A DNA stretch of 64,000 bases from Arcobacter lacus (GCF_003063295.1 NZ_MUXF01000004.1:42400-106399), one strand, 5' to 3'; positions 10,028-19,676 are shown, numbered from the stretch's first letter. Notes: generated by a model from the sequence alone, not told the origin. Translations and numbers: made by a program.

Positions 10028-10414
10028 ATCAAAAGTTTATATATTACAATTATTTCTATATTTTTATTTACAGGTTGTTTTAGTACAAATGAGCCACAAC
10101 TCACTTCAAGTGCTACTATTTTATTTAAAACTCCACAAATGAAGTTTTATGATAAAGGGTTTATTTTTAAATACAATGATTACACACAAGTTCAAGTTTT
10201 TAGTGCAGGAACTGCTATTTTAGATATGAAAATATATGATGATAAAGTTTGTAGAAGTACTTTTAAATGTCAAGATTTAAAAACATTTAATAAAGAAAAT
10301 TTATCAGCTACTTATCCTGATAATTTCTTAAAAGAGTTATTTGAAAGAAATGAAAAAGAGGTTGTTTTTAGAGATAAAGCAAATGATATTTTAATAAAAA
10401 TATTAAGGGATTGA
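10028..10414 (+). CDS. Small lipoprotein with an apparent ATC start codon
   Basis: The nearest in-frame ATG (10139) would leave a 91-residue protein without any export signal. The same open frame continues upstream, and reading it from ATC at 10028 gives a classical lipoprotein signal: Lys at position 2, a hydrophobic core SLYITIISIFLFT, and a lipobox ending at C17. AAAGG lies 8 bases before the ATC, and a stop at 10010 closes the frame above. There is no ATG, GTG or TTG between that stop and 10139. The mature domain of about 110 residues (two cysteines at VCRSTFKCQD) is unrecognised. Confidence 0.65.
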   Translation: MKSLYITIISIFLFTGCFSTNEPQLTSSATILFKTPQMKFYDKGFIFKYNDYTQVQVFSAGTAILDMKIYDDKVCRSTFKCQDLKTFNKENLSATYPDNFLKELFERNEKEVVFRDKANDILIKILRD

Positions 10415-10422
10415 TGTAAAAC

Positions 10423-11625
10423 CTAGAGTCTTCTAAGTTTTGCATAACCTTTTTTAATCAATTTTATAAGTGGTGCTCTATAAGAACTAAATACATATTT
10501 TTTAATCTCATAAGCCAATCTTCCTTTAACTGTTAATATCCCATAAATATCACCAGCAGCATATTGTCCACCAAGAGCAATTAAAATTCCATCAAGTTTT
10601 GGATCACATTTTTCTAAAGATTTATTTGCAATCATATTTAAAACATTTCTTCCAGCATTTGTACCGCTAATTCTTGCAATTGTTACATTTGGAGGCATAA
10701 TCTCACCTTTTAAATTTTTAACCTCAGCCATATCACCAATAGCAAAAATATTTTCATATTTATCAGTTTGCATAAATTCATTTACTACAATTTGACCTTT
10801 TGCATTTTTCGAAACATCTTCTAATTCTGAAGTTATTGTTGAGGCTTCAACTCCTCCTGTAAAAATTACAAAAGAGTGGCTTACTTTTGTTCCATTTGAA
10901 AAATAGCAATACCCATCTTCAACTTTTTGAAGTTTTGTATTTGTAATAATATTTATTCCTAAATCCTTCAATCTTTGTTGAGAAATATTTATTAGATCTT
11001 GTTTTAAACCAGGAAGAATAGAAACTGAACTACTAATTAAAGAAATTTTTAGATTATCACAACTGAAATTTCCTCTTTTGAAAAATTTATTTGAATAATA
11101 TGCCATTTCAGCTGCTATTTCAACTCCTGAAAGTCCAGCTCCTACAACTACAATATGTGTATCTGCACACTCTTTTGCTTCATTTTTTATTTTTTCAAAA
11201 AGTTGTCTTTCAAAACTTTGTTTAAAAGTGATTGCTCTATGAAGCTTTTTTATATCATCTGCGTTATTAAGTCCTGGAATAGTTGGAGGGAAAAAAGTTC
11301 TTGTTCCTGCTGCCATAATCAAATAATCAAATTCAACTATTTCTTGTTCTTCTGTGTAAATCTTTTTTGCACGTTGGTCTATTTTTCTCACTTTTAGATT
11401 TTTAAACTCTAAATAATTATGATTAAATCCTCTACATAAAGTTGTTAAATCGATAGTTACATCAGCAAACGTAGATTTATTTGCTATTAAATCATAAACT
11501 TCTGGTTGTAAGTTATGATAAGTATGTTTATCAATCAAAGTTATTTTAATATTTTTATTTTTTATTAATTCTCTTAATGCGTAAATTCCCGCATATCCAC
11601 CACCAATAATTACTACTTTTTCCAT
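10423..11625 (-). CDS. NAD(P)/FAD-dependent oxidoreductase, type-II NADH dehydrogenase-like
   Basis: About 400 residues with two dinucleotide-binding folds: FAD at the N-terminus (VVIIGGGYAGIYALREL) and NAD(P)H in the middle (VVVGAGLSGVEIAAEMA). The flavin-binding IFAIGDMAEV follows. Family knowledge suggests non-proton-pumping NADH:quinone oxidoreductase activity at the inner membrane. Sulfide:quinone reductase-like members share this fold, but I see no conserved cysteine pair that would favour sulfide. The C-terminal basic helix could attach to the membrane. An in-frame TTG at 11628 is the alternative start, and AAAGG fits both. Confidence 0.8.
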   Translation of the reverse strand: MEKVVIIGGGYAGIYALRELIKNKNIKITLIDKHTYHNLQPEVYDLIANKSTFADVTIDLTTLCRGFNHNYLEFKNLKVRKIDQRAKKIYTEEQEIVEFDYLIMAAGTRTFFPPTIPGLNNADDIKKLHRAITFKQSFERQLFEKIKNEAKECADTHIVVVGAGLSGVEIAAEMAYYSNKFFKRGNFSCDNLKISLISSSVSILPGLKQDLINISQQRLKDLGINIITNTKLQKVEDGYCYFSNGTKVSHSFVIFTGGVEASTITSELEDVSKNAKGQIVVNEFMQTDKYENIFAIGDMAEVKNLKGEIMPPNVTIARISGTNAGRNVLNMIANKSLEKCDPKLDGILIALGGQYAAGDIYGILTVKGRLAYEIKKYVFSSYRAPLIKLIKKGYAKLRRL

Positions 11626-11831
11626 CAAAGTTGACCTTTTGTAAATATATATATTTTTTACAATAAAATTTTATGTATTGTTTTAAATAGTAATTCTATA
11701 CTTAGCCATTTTAGGATAATATAAAAATTTCAAAAATATGTAAGAAAAAATCTACAAATGTTTATAAATGTTACTTTTAAATAAGATAATAAAAATTTAT
11801 AAAAATAAACTCACAAATAATAGGAAATATA

Positions 11832-12674
11832 ATGAAATATGTAGGAGCTCATGTAAGTGCAAGTGGTGGAGTTTTTAATGCTCCAATAAATGCTACTCAA
11901 ATAGGAGCAAAAGCTTTTGCTCTTTTTACAAAAAACCAAAGACAATGGAGTGCAAAAGCACTTGATAATAAAACAATAGATTTGTGGTTTAAAGAATTAG
12001 AAAAATCAAAAATAGAACCAAAACATATTTTACCTCATGACTCATATTTGATAAACTTAGGGCATCCAGATAGTGATGCAAGAGAAAAATCTATTGAAAG
12101 TTTTTTAGATGAAGTACAAAGATGTGAAATTTTAGCTTTAGATAGACTAAATTTTCATCCAGGAAGTCACTTACGAAAAATAAGTGAAGAAGAGTGTTTA
12201 GATAATATTGCCGAGTCAATGAATAGAGTAATAGATAAAACAAGTGCTGTAAAACTTGTGATTGAAAATACAGCAGGTCAAGGAAGTAATCTTGGATATA
12301 AATTTGAACATTTAGCTTATATTATAGATAAAATTGAAGATAAAGCCAGAGTTGGAGTATGTATTGATACCTGTCATATGTTCACTGCTGGTTATGATAT
12401 TAGAACACGTGAAGCTTATGATAAAACTTGGAATGAATTTGAAAAAATCGTAGGATTTAAATACTTAAGTGGAATGCATATAAATGACTCAAAACCAGAA
12501 CTTGGTAGTCGTGTTGATAGACATGATAGTTTAGGCTGTGGAAAAATTGGTTGGGATGCTTTTGAATTTATAATGAATGATAAAAGAATGGATGATATTC
12601 CTCTAGTTTTAGAAACAATTGATGAATCTATTTGGGCAGAAGAGATAAAAACTTTATATAATTTTATTAAATAA
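11832..12674 (+). CDS. nfo: Endonuclease IV (deoxyribonuclease IV)
   Basis: Nfo cleaves DNA 5' of abasic sites in base-excision repair. The 280-residue TIM-barrel protein has the family's metal-ligand segments in order: [58 protein letters not shown] and a final ETID. This is consistent with an intact tri-zinc centre. An ATAGGA site precedes the ATG. The tetR-like gene follows after 25 bases and may be co-transcribed. Confidence 0.96.
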   Translation: MKYVGAHVSASGGVFNAPINATQIGAKAFALFTKNQRQWSAKALDNKTIDLWFKELEKSKIEPKHILPHDSYLINLGHPDSDAREKSIESFLDEVQRCEILALDRLNFHPGSHLRKISEEECLDNIAESMNRVIDKTSAVKLVIENTAGQGSNLGYKFEHLAYIIDKIEDKARVGVCIDTCHMFTAGYDIRTREAYDKTWNEFEKIVGFKYLSGMHINDSKPELGSRVDRHDSLGCGKIGWDAFEFIMNDKRMDDIPLVLETIDESIWAEEIKTLYNFIK

Positions 12675-12699
12675 TATACAATTATTTAGGAGTTATAAA

Positions 12700-13239
12700 T
12701 TGAGTACAAAAAATAAGATTGATAAAAATCATTTAATAAAAGTTATTGAAGAAATAATTCTAGATGAAGGAATCTCTGGTTTAAGTATTAGAAAGGTTGC
12801 TACAAAAGCAAATATTTCAATAGGTGGTGTTCAATATATTTTTGGAAATAAAGATGGAATGATAAAAGCAGTTGCACATAAAAATGAAGATGATTATAAT
12901 CAACAAATAGAGCTTTTATCAAAAAATGACAGTTCTAATTATGCTAAATTAAAAGCACATATTCAATATATCTCAAATTACAATAGTACAGAAGAATTTA
13001 ATAAAATGTCAAAAATGATAAATATACTTTTGCAAAATGAAGTTATTTTAAAAGAATTTCAAGAATGGTATAGTGACTCTTTAAAATCTATTGATACAAA
13101 TACACAGGAAGGTAAAAAATTAAGATTAGCATTTCTATTGTCAGAAGGTTTATTTTCTCTCTTATCTTTAAAATATATAAACCTATCAGACAAAGAACAA
13201 AAAGAGATTTTTGAAGATTTAAAAACTTTCCTACTATAA
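12700..13239 (+). CDS. TetR/AcrR-family transcriptional regulator
   Basis: A 179-residue protein with a TetR-type N-terminal helix-turn-helix (about residues 12-58, including GLSIRKVATKANISIGGVQYIF) and a helical ligand/dimer domain. The start is TTG behind TTAGGAG. The next gene is a Bcr/CflA efflux pump. Between the two lies a near-perfect inverted repeat (13272-13295), so the simple model is that this protein represses the pump and is released by a pump substrate. The ligand cannot be read from sequence. Confidence 0.88.
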   Translation: MSTKNKIDKNHLIKVIEEIILDEGISGLSIRKVATKANISIGGVQYIFGNKDGMIKAVAHKNEDDYNQQIELLSKNDSSNYAKLKAHIQYISNYNSTEEFNKMSKMINILLQNEVILKEFQEWYSDSLKSIDTNTQEGKKLRLAFLLSEGLFSLLSLKYINLSDKEQKEIFEDLKTFLL

Positions 13240-13271
13240 AGCTATCTTAATTTATTTTTTGATAAAGTTCA

Positions 13272-13295
13272 ATTTCAATACACTTGTATTGAAAT
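13272..13295. promoter_or_regulatory. Probable TetR operator in front of the efflux gene
   Basis: A 24-bp perfect inverted repeat: 11-bp arms ATTTCAATACA and TGTATTGAAAT around the 2-base centre CT. It ends 18 bases before the ATG of the efflux gene and starts 32 bases after the tetR-like stop. Size, symmetry and position are typical of TetR-family operators. There is no following T-run to suggest termination. Confidence 0.75.
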
Positions 13296-13313
13296 ATATT
13301 TTGAAAGAATTTT

Positions 13314-14513
13314 ATGAAAAAAAGATTAATTAATTTTAAATTTATTCTTACTATTGCTCTAATAGAAGTACTTTGTTATATGGCAATTGATATGTATTTA
13401 GCATCTATGCCAAATATTGCATCATATTTTGGAACTTCTTATTCTAAAGTACAATTAACCCTTACTTTTTATCTATTTTCAATGGGAATTGGTCAACTAT
13501 TTTTTGGTCCAATAATAGATTATTTTGGAAGAAAAATACCTTTGATATTAGGAGTTCTACTCTACTCTTTATGTTCGATTTTAATTACATTTTCAACAAA
13601 TATTGAACTATTTTTACTTTTTAGAATTATTCAAGGTTTAAGTGTTGCTTTAATATATGTTTCTATTATAAGTATGGTAAGAGATGTATCAAAAGGAAGA
13701 GTTGCAGCAAATATCTTTGCAATATTAATTACTATTGGAGCAATAACTCCTATTTTAGCTCCAACTTTTGGAGGATATATAGAACAAGAGTTTGGATGGA
13801 AAACTGTATTTTATACACTGTTTTCATTAGCAATCCTTTTATCAATAATGTCTTTTTTTACACTACAAGAGACTTTAAAAGAGGAAAAGAAAGTAAAAAT
13901 AAATTTTAAAAATATTTTTATTATCTATTTCAAAATTATAAAAGACAGAAAATTTTTAACTCCTGCTATTACAGCTTGTTTGATGTATATGTTTGTATTT
14001 GCATATATTGCAGGAGCTAGTTTTGCTTATCAAGAAATTTATAAACTTGATTCAAAAACATTTGGTTTGATATTTGGAGCAACAGGAAGTGCACTTTTGT
14101 TTGGAGCACTACTTTCTACTAGGCTATTAAAAGTATTTAATATGAAACAACTATCTATTTCGGGAGCTTTTATTTTAGTTATTGGCTCAATTATTAGTTT
14201 TTTTAGTGCAAATATTACTTTTATTGGTTTTGATGGAATAGTTGCAGGATTTTTTATCTCATTTTTTGGTTTAGGACTTTGTGAAGCAAGTCTATTTTCT
14301 ATGGCTATGTCTTCTCAAGAAAAATCAGTAGGAGCAACTGCTGCACTTTTAGGTTCATTACAACTTTTACTTCCAGCAAGTGCAACTTTGGTAGCGGGAT
14401 ATTTAGTAGAAATATCGATTATTTATTGGTTAGGAATTATTCTTTTTTTAGGAATTTTATCTTTCTTATTTACTTATATAGTTTTTAATAATAAAAAAAC
14501 TTTAAGCAATTAA
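13314..14513 (+). CDS. Bcr/CflA-type multidrug efflux MFS transporter
   Basis: A 399-residue major facilitator protein with about 12 hydrophobic segments, expected to export drugs or metabolites in exchange for protons across the inner membrane. The Bcr/CflA hallmarks are near the N-terminus: DMYLASMPNIASYFG followed by motif A-like GQLFFGPIIDYFGRK. A central charged loop (QETLKEEKKVKINF) separates the two halves. It is probably controlled by the upstream TetR-type protein. The 3' end overlaps the convergent SulP gene by 4 bases. Confidence 0.9.
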   Translation: MKKRLINFKFILTIALIEVLCYMAIDMYLASMPNIASYFGTSYSKVQLTLTFYLFSMGIGQLFFGPIIDYFGRKIPLILGVLLYSLCSILITFSTNIELFLLFRIIQGLSVALIYVSIISMVRDVSKGRVAANIFAILITIGAITPILAPTFGGYIEQEFGWKTVFYTLFSLAILLSIMSFFTLQETLKEEKKVKINFKNIFIIYFKIIKDRKFLTPAITACLMYMFVFAYIAGASFAYQEIYKLDSKTFGLIFGATGSALLFGALLSTRLLKVFNMKQLSISGAFILVIGSIISFFSANITFIGFDGIVAGFFISFFGLGLCEASLFSMAMSSQEKSVGATAALLGSLQLLLPASATLVAGYLVEISIIYWLGIILFLGILSFLFTYIVFNNKKTLSN

Positions 14514-16135
14514 GGTTTTATTTTTCCAAGTTGTTTTGAATATTTTATAGCATCTTCAAGATTTGAAAAACTTGTTACATAACTTAATTTTGTTCTTTCA
14601 AGTTTTTTTAAAATCCTTGAATTTAAACCACTAAAAATCAACTTCTTATTTTTATTTTCAAAATTCTCAATAATTGACTTAAGTGCAACTATAGCAGTCA
14701 TATCAATCATAGATACATTTTTCATATTTAAAATTACTACTGTTGTTTTTTCATTTGTATTTAAAAGAGTTTTTAAAGCATTTTGGGCAGCACCAAAAAA
14801 CATTGGACCATTAATATCATAAATAGAAATAGTCTCTGGAATATCTGGATGAACTGATAAATCACTATTTACCAATTCAATTGAATACAAATCAATTGTT
14901 CTTTTTATAAATAGTATAGAAGCAAGTCCAATTCCCACAGCAACTGCTATTTGCATATCTATTAAAACTGTTAAAAAAAAGCAAGTTAACAATACATATA
15001 TATCGTCTTTTGGCGCAACTTTTAAAATATTTATAAAATGTTTAACTTCTGACATATTCCAAGCAACCATAAGCAAAAGGGCAGAAAGTGAAGCCATAGG
15101 CAAATATGAAAGATATTTTGCTAAAAATGTAATTGAAACTAAAATAAACAAAGAGTGAACAATTGAAGATAACTTTGAAGTTCCACCTGATTTTATATTT
15201 ACAACTGTTCTTGCAATTGCGGCAGTTGCAGGAATTCCTCCAAAAAATGGAACAACTATGTTTGCAATTCCTTGTCCAATTAACTCTTTATTTGGATTAG
15301 TTTTATTTCCAGTCATACCATCACTTATAACAGCACATAAAAGAGATTCTAAAGCTCCTAAAATTGCAATTGCAATTGCATGAGGAAGAAGTTTATAAAT
15401 TAATTCAACATTTATATCTTTTGGCTCTAAAAAAGACCAAGGTAAAGAAAATTGTAAAGGAACAGGAGGAATTCCTGTTCCCTCTAAATCTCCTATCTTA
15501 TAAGTAAAAGTTGAATTTATAGTTGAAATATCAAGATTAAAATAGATATTTAAAAAAGCGACTACAATAGTTGTAATAGATAAAGCTATTAAAGCTGATG
15601 GAATTTTATTTTTTGTTTTAGACCAAAAAATAAGTAAAAAAAGTGTTAATGCACCTATAAAAAATTCGTAAATATTAAACGTGTGAAAAGAGTTAAAAAT
15701 TAAATAAATTTTATCTAAATAACTTCCCTCAAAATTTGGAATTGTTAATCCAAAAAAATCTTTTATTTGAAAAGTTGCAATCACAACTGCAATTCCAGAA
15801 GTAAAACCTACAGTTACAGGATATGGAATTAACTCAATTAAAGTTCCAAGTTTTAAAACTCCAATTAAAACTAAAATAATTCCAGATAATAAACCACAAA
15901 GAAGCAATCCAGTAATTCCAAACTCTTGAACAATAGGAATTAAGATTACTATAAATGCAGCAGTTGGTCCAGAGATATTTATTTTGCTACTTCCAAAAAC
16001 TGCTGCAAATATCCCTGCAATAATTGCTGTATAAAGACCAAGTTCAGGTGGAACACCAGTTGCAATTGCTAAAGCCATAGATAAAGGAAGAGCAATTATT
16101 CCAACTGTTAAACCCGATAAAATATTATCTTTCAT
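14510..16135 (-). CDS. SulP (SLC26) family anion transporter with STAS domain
   Basis: A 541-residue inner-membrane transporter. Residues 1 to about 410 are a hydrophobic SulP core (start LSGLTVGIIALPLSMALAI, then SSKINISGPTAAFIVIL, and GGIPATAAIARTVVNIKSGG). The last 110 or so form a cytoplasmic STAS domain (VVILNMKNVSMIDMTAIVAL). The family carries sulfate, bicarbonate, dicarboxylates or other anions, and I cannot choose between these from sequence. No carbonic anhydrase or sulfate-assimilation gene is adjacent. Confidence 0.9.
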   Translation of the reverse strand: MKDNILSGLTVGIIALPLSMALAIATGVPPELGLYTAIIAGIFAAVFGSSKINISGPTAAFIVILIPIVQEFGITGLLLCGLLSGIILVLIGVLKLGTLIELIPYPVTVGFTSGIAVVIATFQIKDFFGLTIPNFEGSYLDKIYLIFNSFHTFNIYEFFIGALTLFLLIFWSKTKNKIPSALIALSITTIVVAFLNIYFNLDISTINSTFTYKIGDLEGTGIPPVPLQFSLPWSFLEPKDINVELIYKLLPHAIAIAILGALESLLCAVISDGMTGNKTNPNKELIGQGIANIVVPFFGGIPATAAIARTVVNIKSGGTSKLSSIVHSLFILVSITFLAKYLSYLPMASLSALLLMVAWNMSEVKHFINILKVAPKDDIYVLLTCFFLTVLIDMQIAVAVGIGLASILFIKRTIDLYSIELVNSDLSVHPDIPETISIYDINGPMFFGAAQNALKTLLNTNEKTTVVILNMKNVSMIDMTAIVALKSIIENFENKNKKLIFSGLNSRILKKLERTKLSYVTSFSNLEDAIKYSKQLGKIKP

Positions 16136-16193
16136 TTTATACCCGCTTAGAATAAAATTATAATTTGCGACCTAAACATAAGTATAAATTTTT

Positions 16194-16841
16194 TTATAAG
16201 ATATAAATTTTACGATTTATATCCTCTTTATTTTCTTTTATTTTCTTTTGCCAGAAATCAACTTTTACTTGATCTCTTGGTTGTTTAAAAAGTCCATTTT
16301 TATATGTATTTACTAACATTTTTTGTGCTTCTAAAACACCTTGTGAAGCTGCAAATTCAAGTAGTTCAACACCTTTTTCATTATCAATTTTTGTATTTAT
16401 TCCTTGAAGATAAAATCTTGAAAGTTGATAAGCAGATGTTGGATCAACATCACTAGATTTTTCCAATAATTCAAAAGATTTATTTAAATCTTTTTCTACC
16501 CCTTCACCTTTATAATACAAAAAAGACAAAGGTAAATTTGCATAGATATTGTCATTGTTTTTAGCTTGATTTAGATATTTTAAAGCTGATTTATAATCTT
16601 TTTTATCAGCCCAATAAGTTCCTAATCTAATTTGTGCAAAAGAGTTAGTATTTTCTATTTTTTTATAGCAATCCAATTTTGTAGCTTCATTTTCTAATTC
16701 TTGGCATTTATTCGCTTCATCCAAAAGTGCTGTGTAATCAGTCGAACCAAAAAAATCAAAACTTAAAAATGATGGCATTTTAAATGAACAAGCCGTAAAT
16801 AAAAATAGAGTTACTATTGAGAGTAAAATTTGTTTTATCAT
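16194..16841 (-). CDS. Sel1-repeat-like lipoprotein (second of a pair)
   Basis: A 215-residue putative lipoprotein: signal MIKQILLSIVTLFLFTAC with lipid-attachment C18. The mature part is made of short alpha-helical pairs resembling Sel1/TPR repeats, such as NIYANLPLSFLYYKGEGVEKDLNKSFELLEKS and the following AYQLSRFYLQG. Two cysteines (CQELENEATKLDCYKKI) lie at the start of the repeat domain. It is a paralogue of the gene immediately upstream, whose stop directly abuts this ATG. Such proteins often scaffold envelope complexes; no specific partner is visible. Confidence 0.75.
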   Translation of the reverse strand: MIKQILLSIVTLFLFTACSFKMPSFLSFDFFGSTDYTALLDEANKCQELENEATKLDCYKKIENTNSFAQIRLGTYWADKKDYKSALKYLNQAKNNDNIYANLPLSFLYYKGEGVEKDLNKSFELLEKSSDVDPTSAYQLSRFYLQGINTKIDNEKGVELLEFAASQGVLEAQKMLVNTYKNGLFKQPRDQVKVDFWQKKIKENKEDINRKIYIL

Positions 16842-17465
16842 CTATCTTCCATAAATTTTTTTCATAAAATCATCATTGTTCTCTTCATATTGAAGAGTCC
16901 AAAATTCACTTTTTTCTAAATCTGGCTCAATATATTGCCCATTTGAATAAAGAATACTTAATTCATTTTGTGCAGTTTTTACGCCATTTTCTCCAGCAAG
17001 AGTTAAATATTTAACTCCATCTACATAATTTCCTTGTGAAAAATAAAAATACGATATTTTATACGCAGCTATAGGATCGATATCTTTCGTACTTTTTAAA
17101 AGATTAAATGCTTTTTTATCGTCCATATCAACACCCAAACCATTGCTATATAAATCAGCAATCAAAGATATTGCATAAAAATTACCTTGTTCTTTAGCCA
17201 AAGTATATCTTTTTAGTGATTCTTCAAATAAACCTCTATTTTGAGCATCTAATCCAAGTCTTAGTTGGGCAAAAGAGTTTTTATATGAAATCAAATCATA
17301 ACAATCTCTTTCAAATGTTATATTCATATCTCTACATTGTTCTGCAATTGCAAGTTCATTTGATAAAACATCTGCATTTTTACCATAATTTGAACATCCA
17401 CTTAAAATAAAAAATGGTAAAACAGGTAAAAATAACTTTGTAAAAAATGTAGCAATTTTAATCAT
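16842..17465 (-). CDS. Sel1-repeat-like lipoprotein (first of a pair)
   Basis: A 207-residue putative lipoprotein with signal segment LFLPVLPFFILSGC and acylated C24. It shares layout with the next gene: an early cysteine pair (AEQCRDMNITFERDCYDLI), an SFAQLRLG segment also found in the neighbour as SFAQIRLG, then Sel1-like helical repeats (AISLIADLYSNGLGVDMDDKKAF). The two are adjacent and the same length, indicating a tandem duplication. The AT-rich leader contains a hairpin at 17482-17505 just before the ribosome site. Confidence 0.75.
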   Translation of the reverse strand: MIKIATFFTKLFLPVLPFFILSGCSNYGKNADVLSNELAIAEQCRDMNITFERDCYDLISYKNSFAQLRLGLDAQNRGLFEESLKRYTLAKEQGNFYAISLIADLYSNGLGVDMDDKKAFNLLKSTKDIDPIAAYKISYFYFSQGNYVDGVKYLTLAGENGVKTAQNELSILYSNGQYIEPDLEKSEFWTLQYEENNDDFMKKIYGR

Positions 17466-17481
17466 ATAACTCCTTTTTTAT

Positions 17482-17505
17482 AAAATGCTCATATTTTAGC
17501 ATTTT
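17482..17505. terminator. Terminator-like hairpin in a divergent gap
   Basis: The arms AAAATGCT and AGCATTTT flank an 8-base loop, followed on the plus strand by a run of T to 17508. It lies between the divergent starts of the Sel1-like lipoprotein (17465, minus) and the 124-residue protein (17563, plus), where an ordinary end-of-gene terminator has no gene to end. It could attenuate the plus-strand gene or form a 5' leader stem for the minus-strand gene. Confidence 0.4.
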
Positions 17506-17562
17506 TTTATTCATTTGTAGTTAAGAGATATTGAGATATGATAATAATTTTTAAAGGAATTT

Positions 17563-17937
17563 ATGATGATTTTCATTGGGCTATTTTTTGGAATTATTAC
17601 AATTGTAATCTCTTTAAATGTTTATAACCATATAAATTTAGACAAAATTGAAGATTATTTAAAAACTATTAATTGTAAAGATTTTATCTATTCAAAAGGT
17701 TCATATAAAGCTTTTTGTGAAAACAATATTATTGAAATAAAAAACAGTTTTATCATAGATTTAAAAAACAATCAAATTTTAGAAATAGCTTATAAAGATA
17801 TCAAAAAATTAGAAGAAAGAAATGAAAACTTATATATTTCAACAATAAACAAAGACTATAAAATCGAATTTAAAGAAAAAAATGATTTGAAAAAATTTAG
17901 AGAAAAATTAGATAATAAAACTATAGGAGAGAAATGA
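17563..17937 (+). CDS. Small single-pass membrane protein of unknown function
   Basis: A 124-residue protein with one N-terminal membrane segment (about residues 2-21, IFIGLFFGIITIVISLNVY) followed by a charged, lysine-rich soluble domain with two cysteines. I recognise no family. The ATG follows AAAGGA. Its stop overlaps the ATG of the AAA+ ATPase gene in an ATGA arrangement, so the two are probably made together and may work together. Confidence 0.65.
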   Translation: MMIFIGLFFGIITIVISLNVYNHINLDKIEDYLKTINCKDFIYSKGSYKAFCENNIIEIKNSFIIDLKNNQILEIAYKDIKKLEERNENLYISTINKDYKIEFKEKNDLKKFREKLDNKTIGEK

Positions 17938-19667
17938 AAGAGGTAATAAATTTTATAAAAGCAAAAAATATAGAAGAAACAACTTTTTTTGCCCAATTAA
18001 AATGTTCAGTTGAAGAAGCTAAAATATTACAATTTATGTCAAAAGAGTTTGTAAATGGAAGAGATACTCTTTGTGTAATTGATATATTAACTGAATTTTA
18101 TGATACGAAAAACTATGAGCATTTAGAAAAATTGGATTTAATAAAATCTCTTTTAGAATTTGGTTGGTTAATACAAGTTTCTTTTGATCAAGTAAAACTA
18201 AGTGAAGCTTCAAAACTTGAGCTAATCAACTCAAATGTATCTTTATCAAGTGCTTATTTAAAAATGTTAGAAAATGGAAGTAGTGATTTTGTATTACCAG
18301 AAATCAAAAATTATTCAGATCATTTGGAATATTTACAAGACCAATTTTTTAGAATAGATTTAGCTCAGCAACTAAATGTAGTTAAGAAAAACTTTGATGT
18401 AAATAGTCCTAGTTCAAATAGACTAAAATCAAAACTTTTACTTTTAGAAAATAGAATAAAAGAGAGAATAAAAGTTACTTCTAACTCAATTATGCTTGAA
18501 GATTTTTTTAAAGAAAATAATCTAAATGAACAAGAACAAACTCTATTTTTAGCACTTTTAAAAGAGGAATATTCTGGAGGAGATGGAAGTTTAAGAGATA
18601 TGAATTCTTTAATTGAATTAATCTCAAGTGATGATTATGAAAAAATTAAATATAGAAGTTTACTTGAAGAGAGTTCAACTTTAGTTTCAAAATCACTTAT
18701 TGATTATGATGAAGTTTTAACTCCTTTTGGTGGAATAAATAGAAATTTTTATATTCCAGATGAAGTTTTATACAAAATTTCTCATCCTACTAAAAAAAGT
18801 ACAGCTGTTGGAAAAATCAAACTTGATACTGTTATTAAAGAACAAGATATGTTTGAACTGATTTCTACAACAAAAAATTTAGATGATGTAATTTTAAATG
18901 AAAAAACAAAAGAGACTTTAGATTTACTTTTAAAACAAGTTGATAAAGATGTAATAAATAGATTGAAACAGTGGGGAATAAAAGATAAAAAAAGAGGAAT
19001 TGAAGCAAAAATAATCTTTTATGGAGTTGCTGGAACTGGAAAAACTTTAACAGCACTTGCTTTAGCAAAATCTTTGAAAAAAGAGGTTTTAAGCTTTGAC
19101 TGTTCAAAAATCTTATCAATGTATATTGGTGAGAGTGAAAAAAATGTTAGAAGTATTTTTGATAAATATTATGAACTAAGAAGCCAAACAAAAAGTGAGC
19201 CAATTTTACTTTTAAATGAAGCTGATCAATTTTTAAGTGCAAGAAGTAGTGGAAATGCAAGTAGCAGTGACAAAATGCATAATCAAATGCAAAATATCTT
19301 TTTAGAACAAATTGAAAGATTTGATGGAATATTAATTGCAACTACAAACTTGCTTGAAAACTTAGATAAAGCATTTTCAAGAAGATTCAACTACAAAATT
19401 GAGTTTGTAAAACCAAATAAAAATCAAAGAATTGCTCTTTGGAAAAAACTTCTTCCTTCTAATTTACCTTTAGAAGAAAGTTTTGATATAGAAGAGTTAG
19501 CAAAATACGAACTTACTGGTGGGCAAATAGAACTTGTTATAAAAAATACAGCATATAAAATAGCAGTAAATGACAATCCTATTTTTAAACTTGAAGATTT
19601 TAAAGAACAAATAACTAAAGAACAAAAAGGTCAATTTGATAGTGAAACTAAAGTTGGATTTTTTTAA
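17934..19667 (+). CDS. AAA+ ATPase of the FtsH/26S-like class with an unusual Walker B
   Basis: A 577-residue protein. The first 300 or so residues are helical, acidic and unrecognised. A single AAA+ module follows: Walker A GVAGTGKT (364-371), a pore-loop-like SMYIGESEKN, Walker B-like ILLLNEADQFL with N428 where most AAA proteins have Asp, sensor-1 ATTN, and the paired arginines in AFSRRFNYKI. The C-terminal small domain is present. The Walker B glutamate (E429) is kept, so ATP hydrolysis remains plausible. AGGAGAG precedes the start. Substrate and partner are unknown; the flanking membrane protein and the 263-residue protein are candidates. Confidence 0.8.
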   Translation: MKEVINFIKAKNIEETTFFAQLKCSVEEAKILQFMSKEFVNGRDTLCVIDILTEFYDTKNYEHLEKLDLIKSLLEFGWLIQVSFDQVKLSEASKLELINSNVSLSSAYLKMLENGSSDFVLPEIKNYSDHLEYLQDQFFRIDLAQQLNVVKKNFDVNSPSSNRLKSKLLLLENRIKERIKVTSNSIMLEDFFKENNLNEQEQTLFLALLKEEYSGGDGSLRDMNSLIELISSDDYEKIKYRSLLEESSTLVSKSLIDYDEVLTPFGGINRNFYIPDEVLYKISHPTKKSTAVGKIKLDTVIKEQDMFELISTTKNLDDVILNEKTKETLDLLLKQVDKDVINRLKQWGIKDKKRGIEAKIIFYGVAGTGKTLTALALAKSLKKEVLSFDCSKILSMYIGESEKNVRSIFDKYYELRSQTKSEPILLLNEADQFLSARSSGNASSSDKMHNQMQNIFLEQIERFDGILIATTNLLENLDKAFSRRFNYKIEFVKPNKNQRIALWKKLLPSNLPLEESFDIEELAKYELTGGQIELVIKNTAYKIAVNDNPIFKLEDFKEQITKEQKGQFDSETKVGFF

Positions 19668-19676
19668 TAAAGGGAA

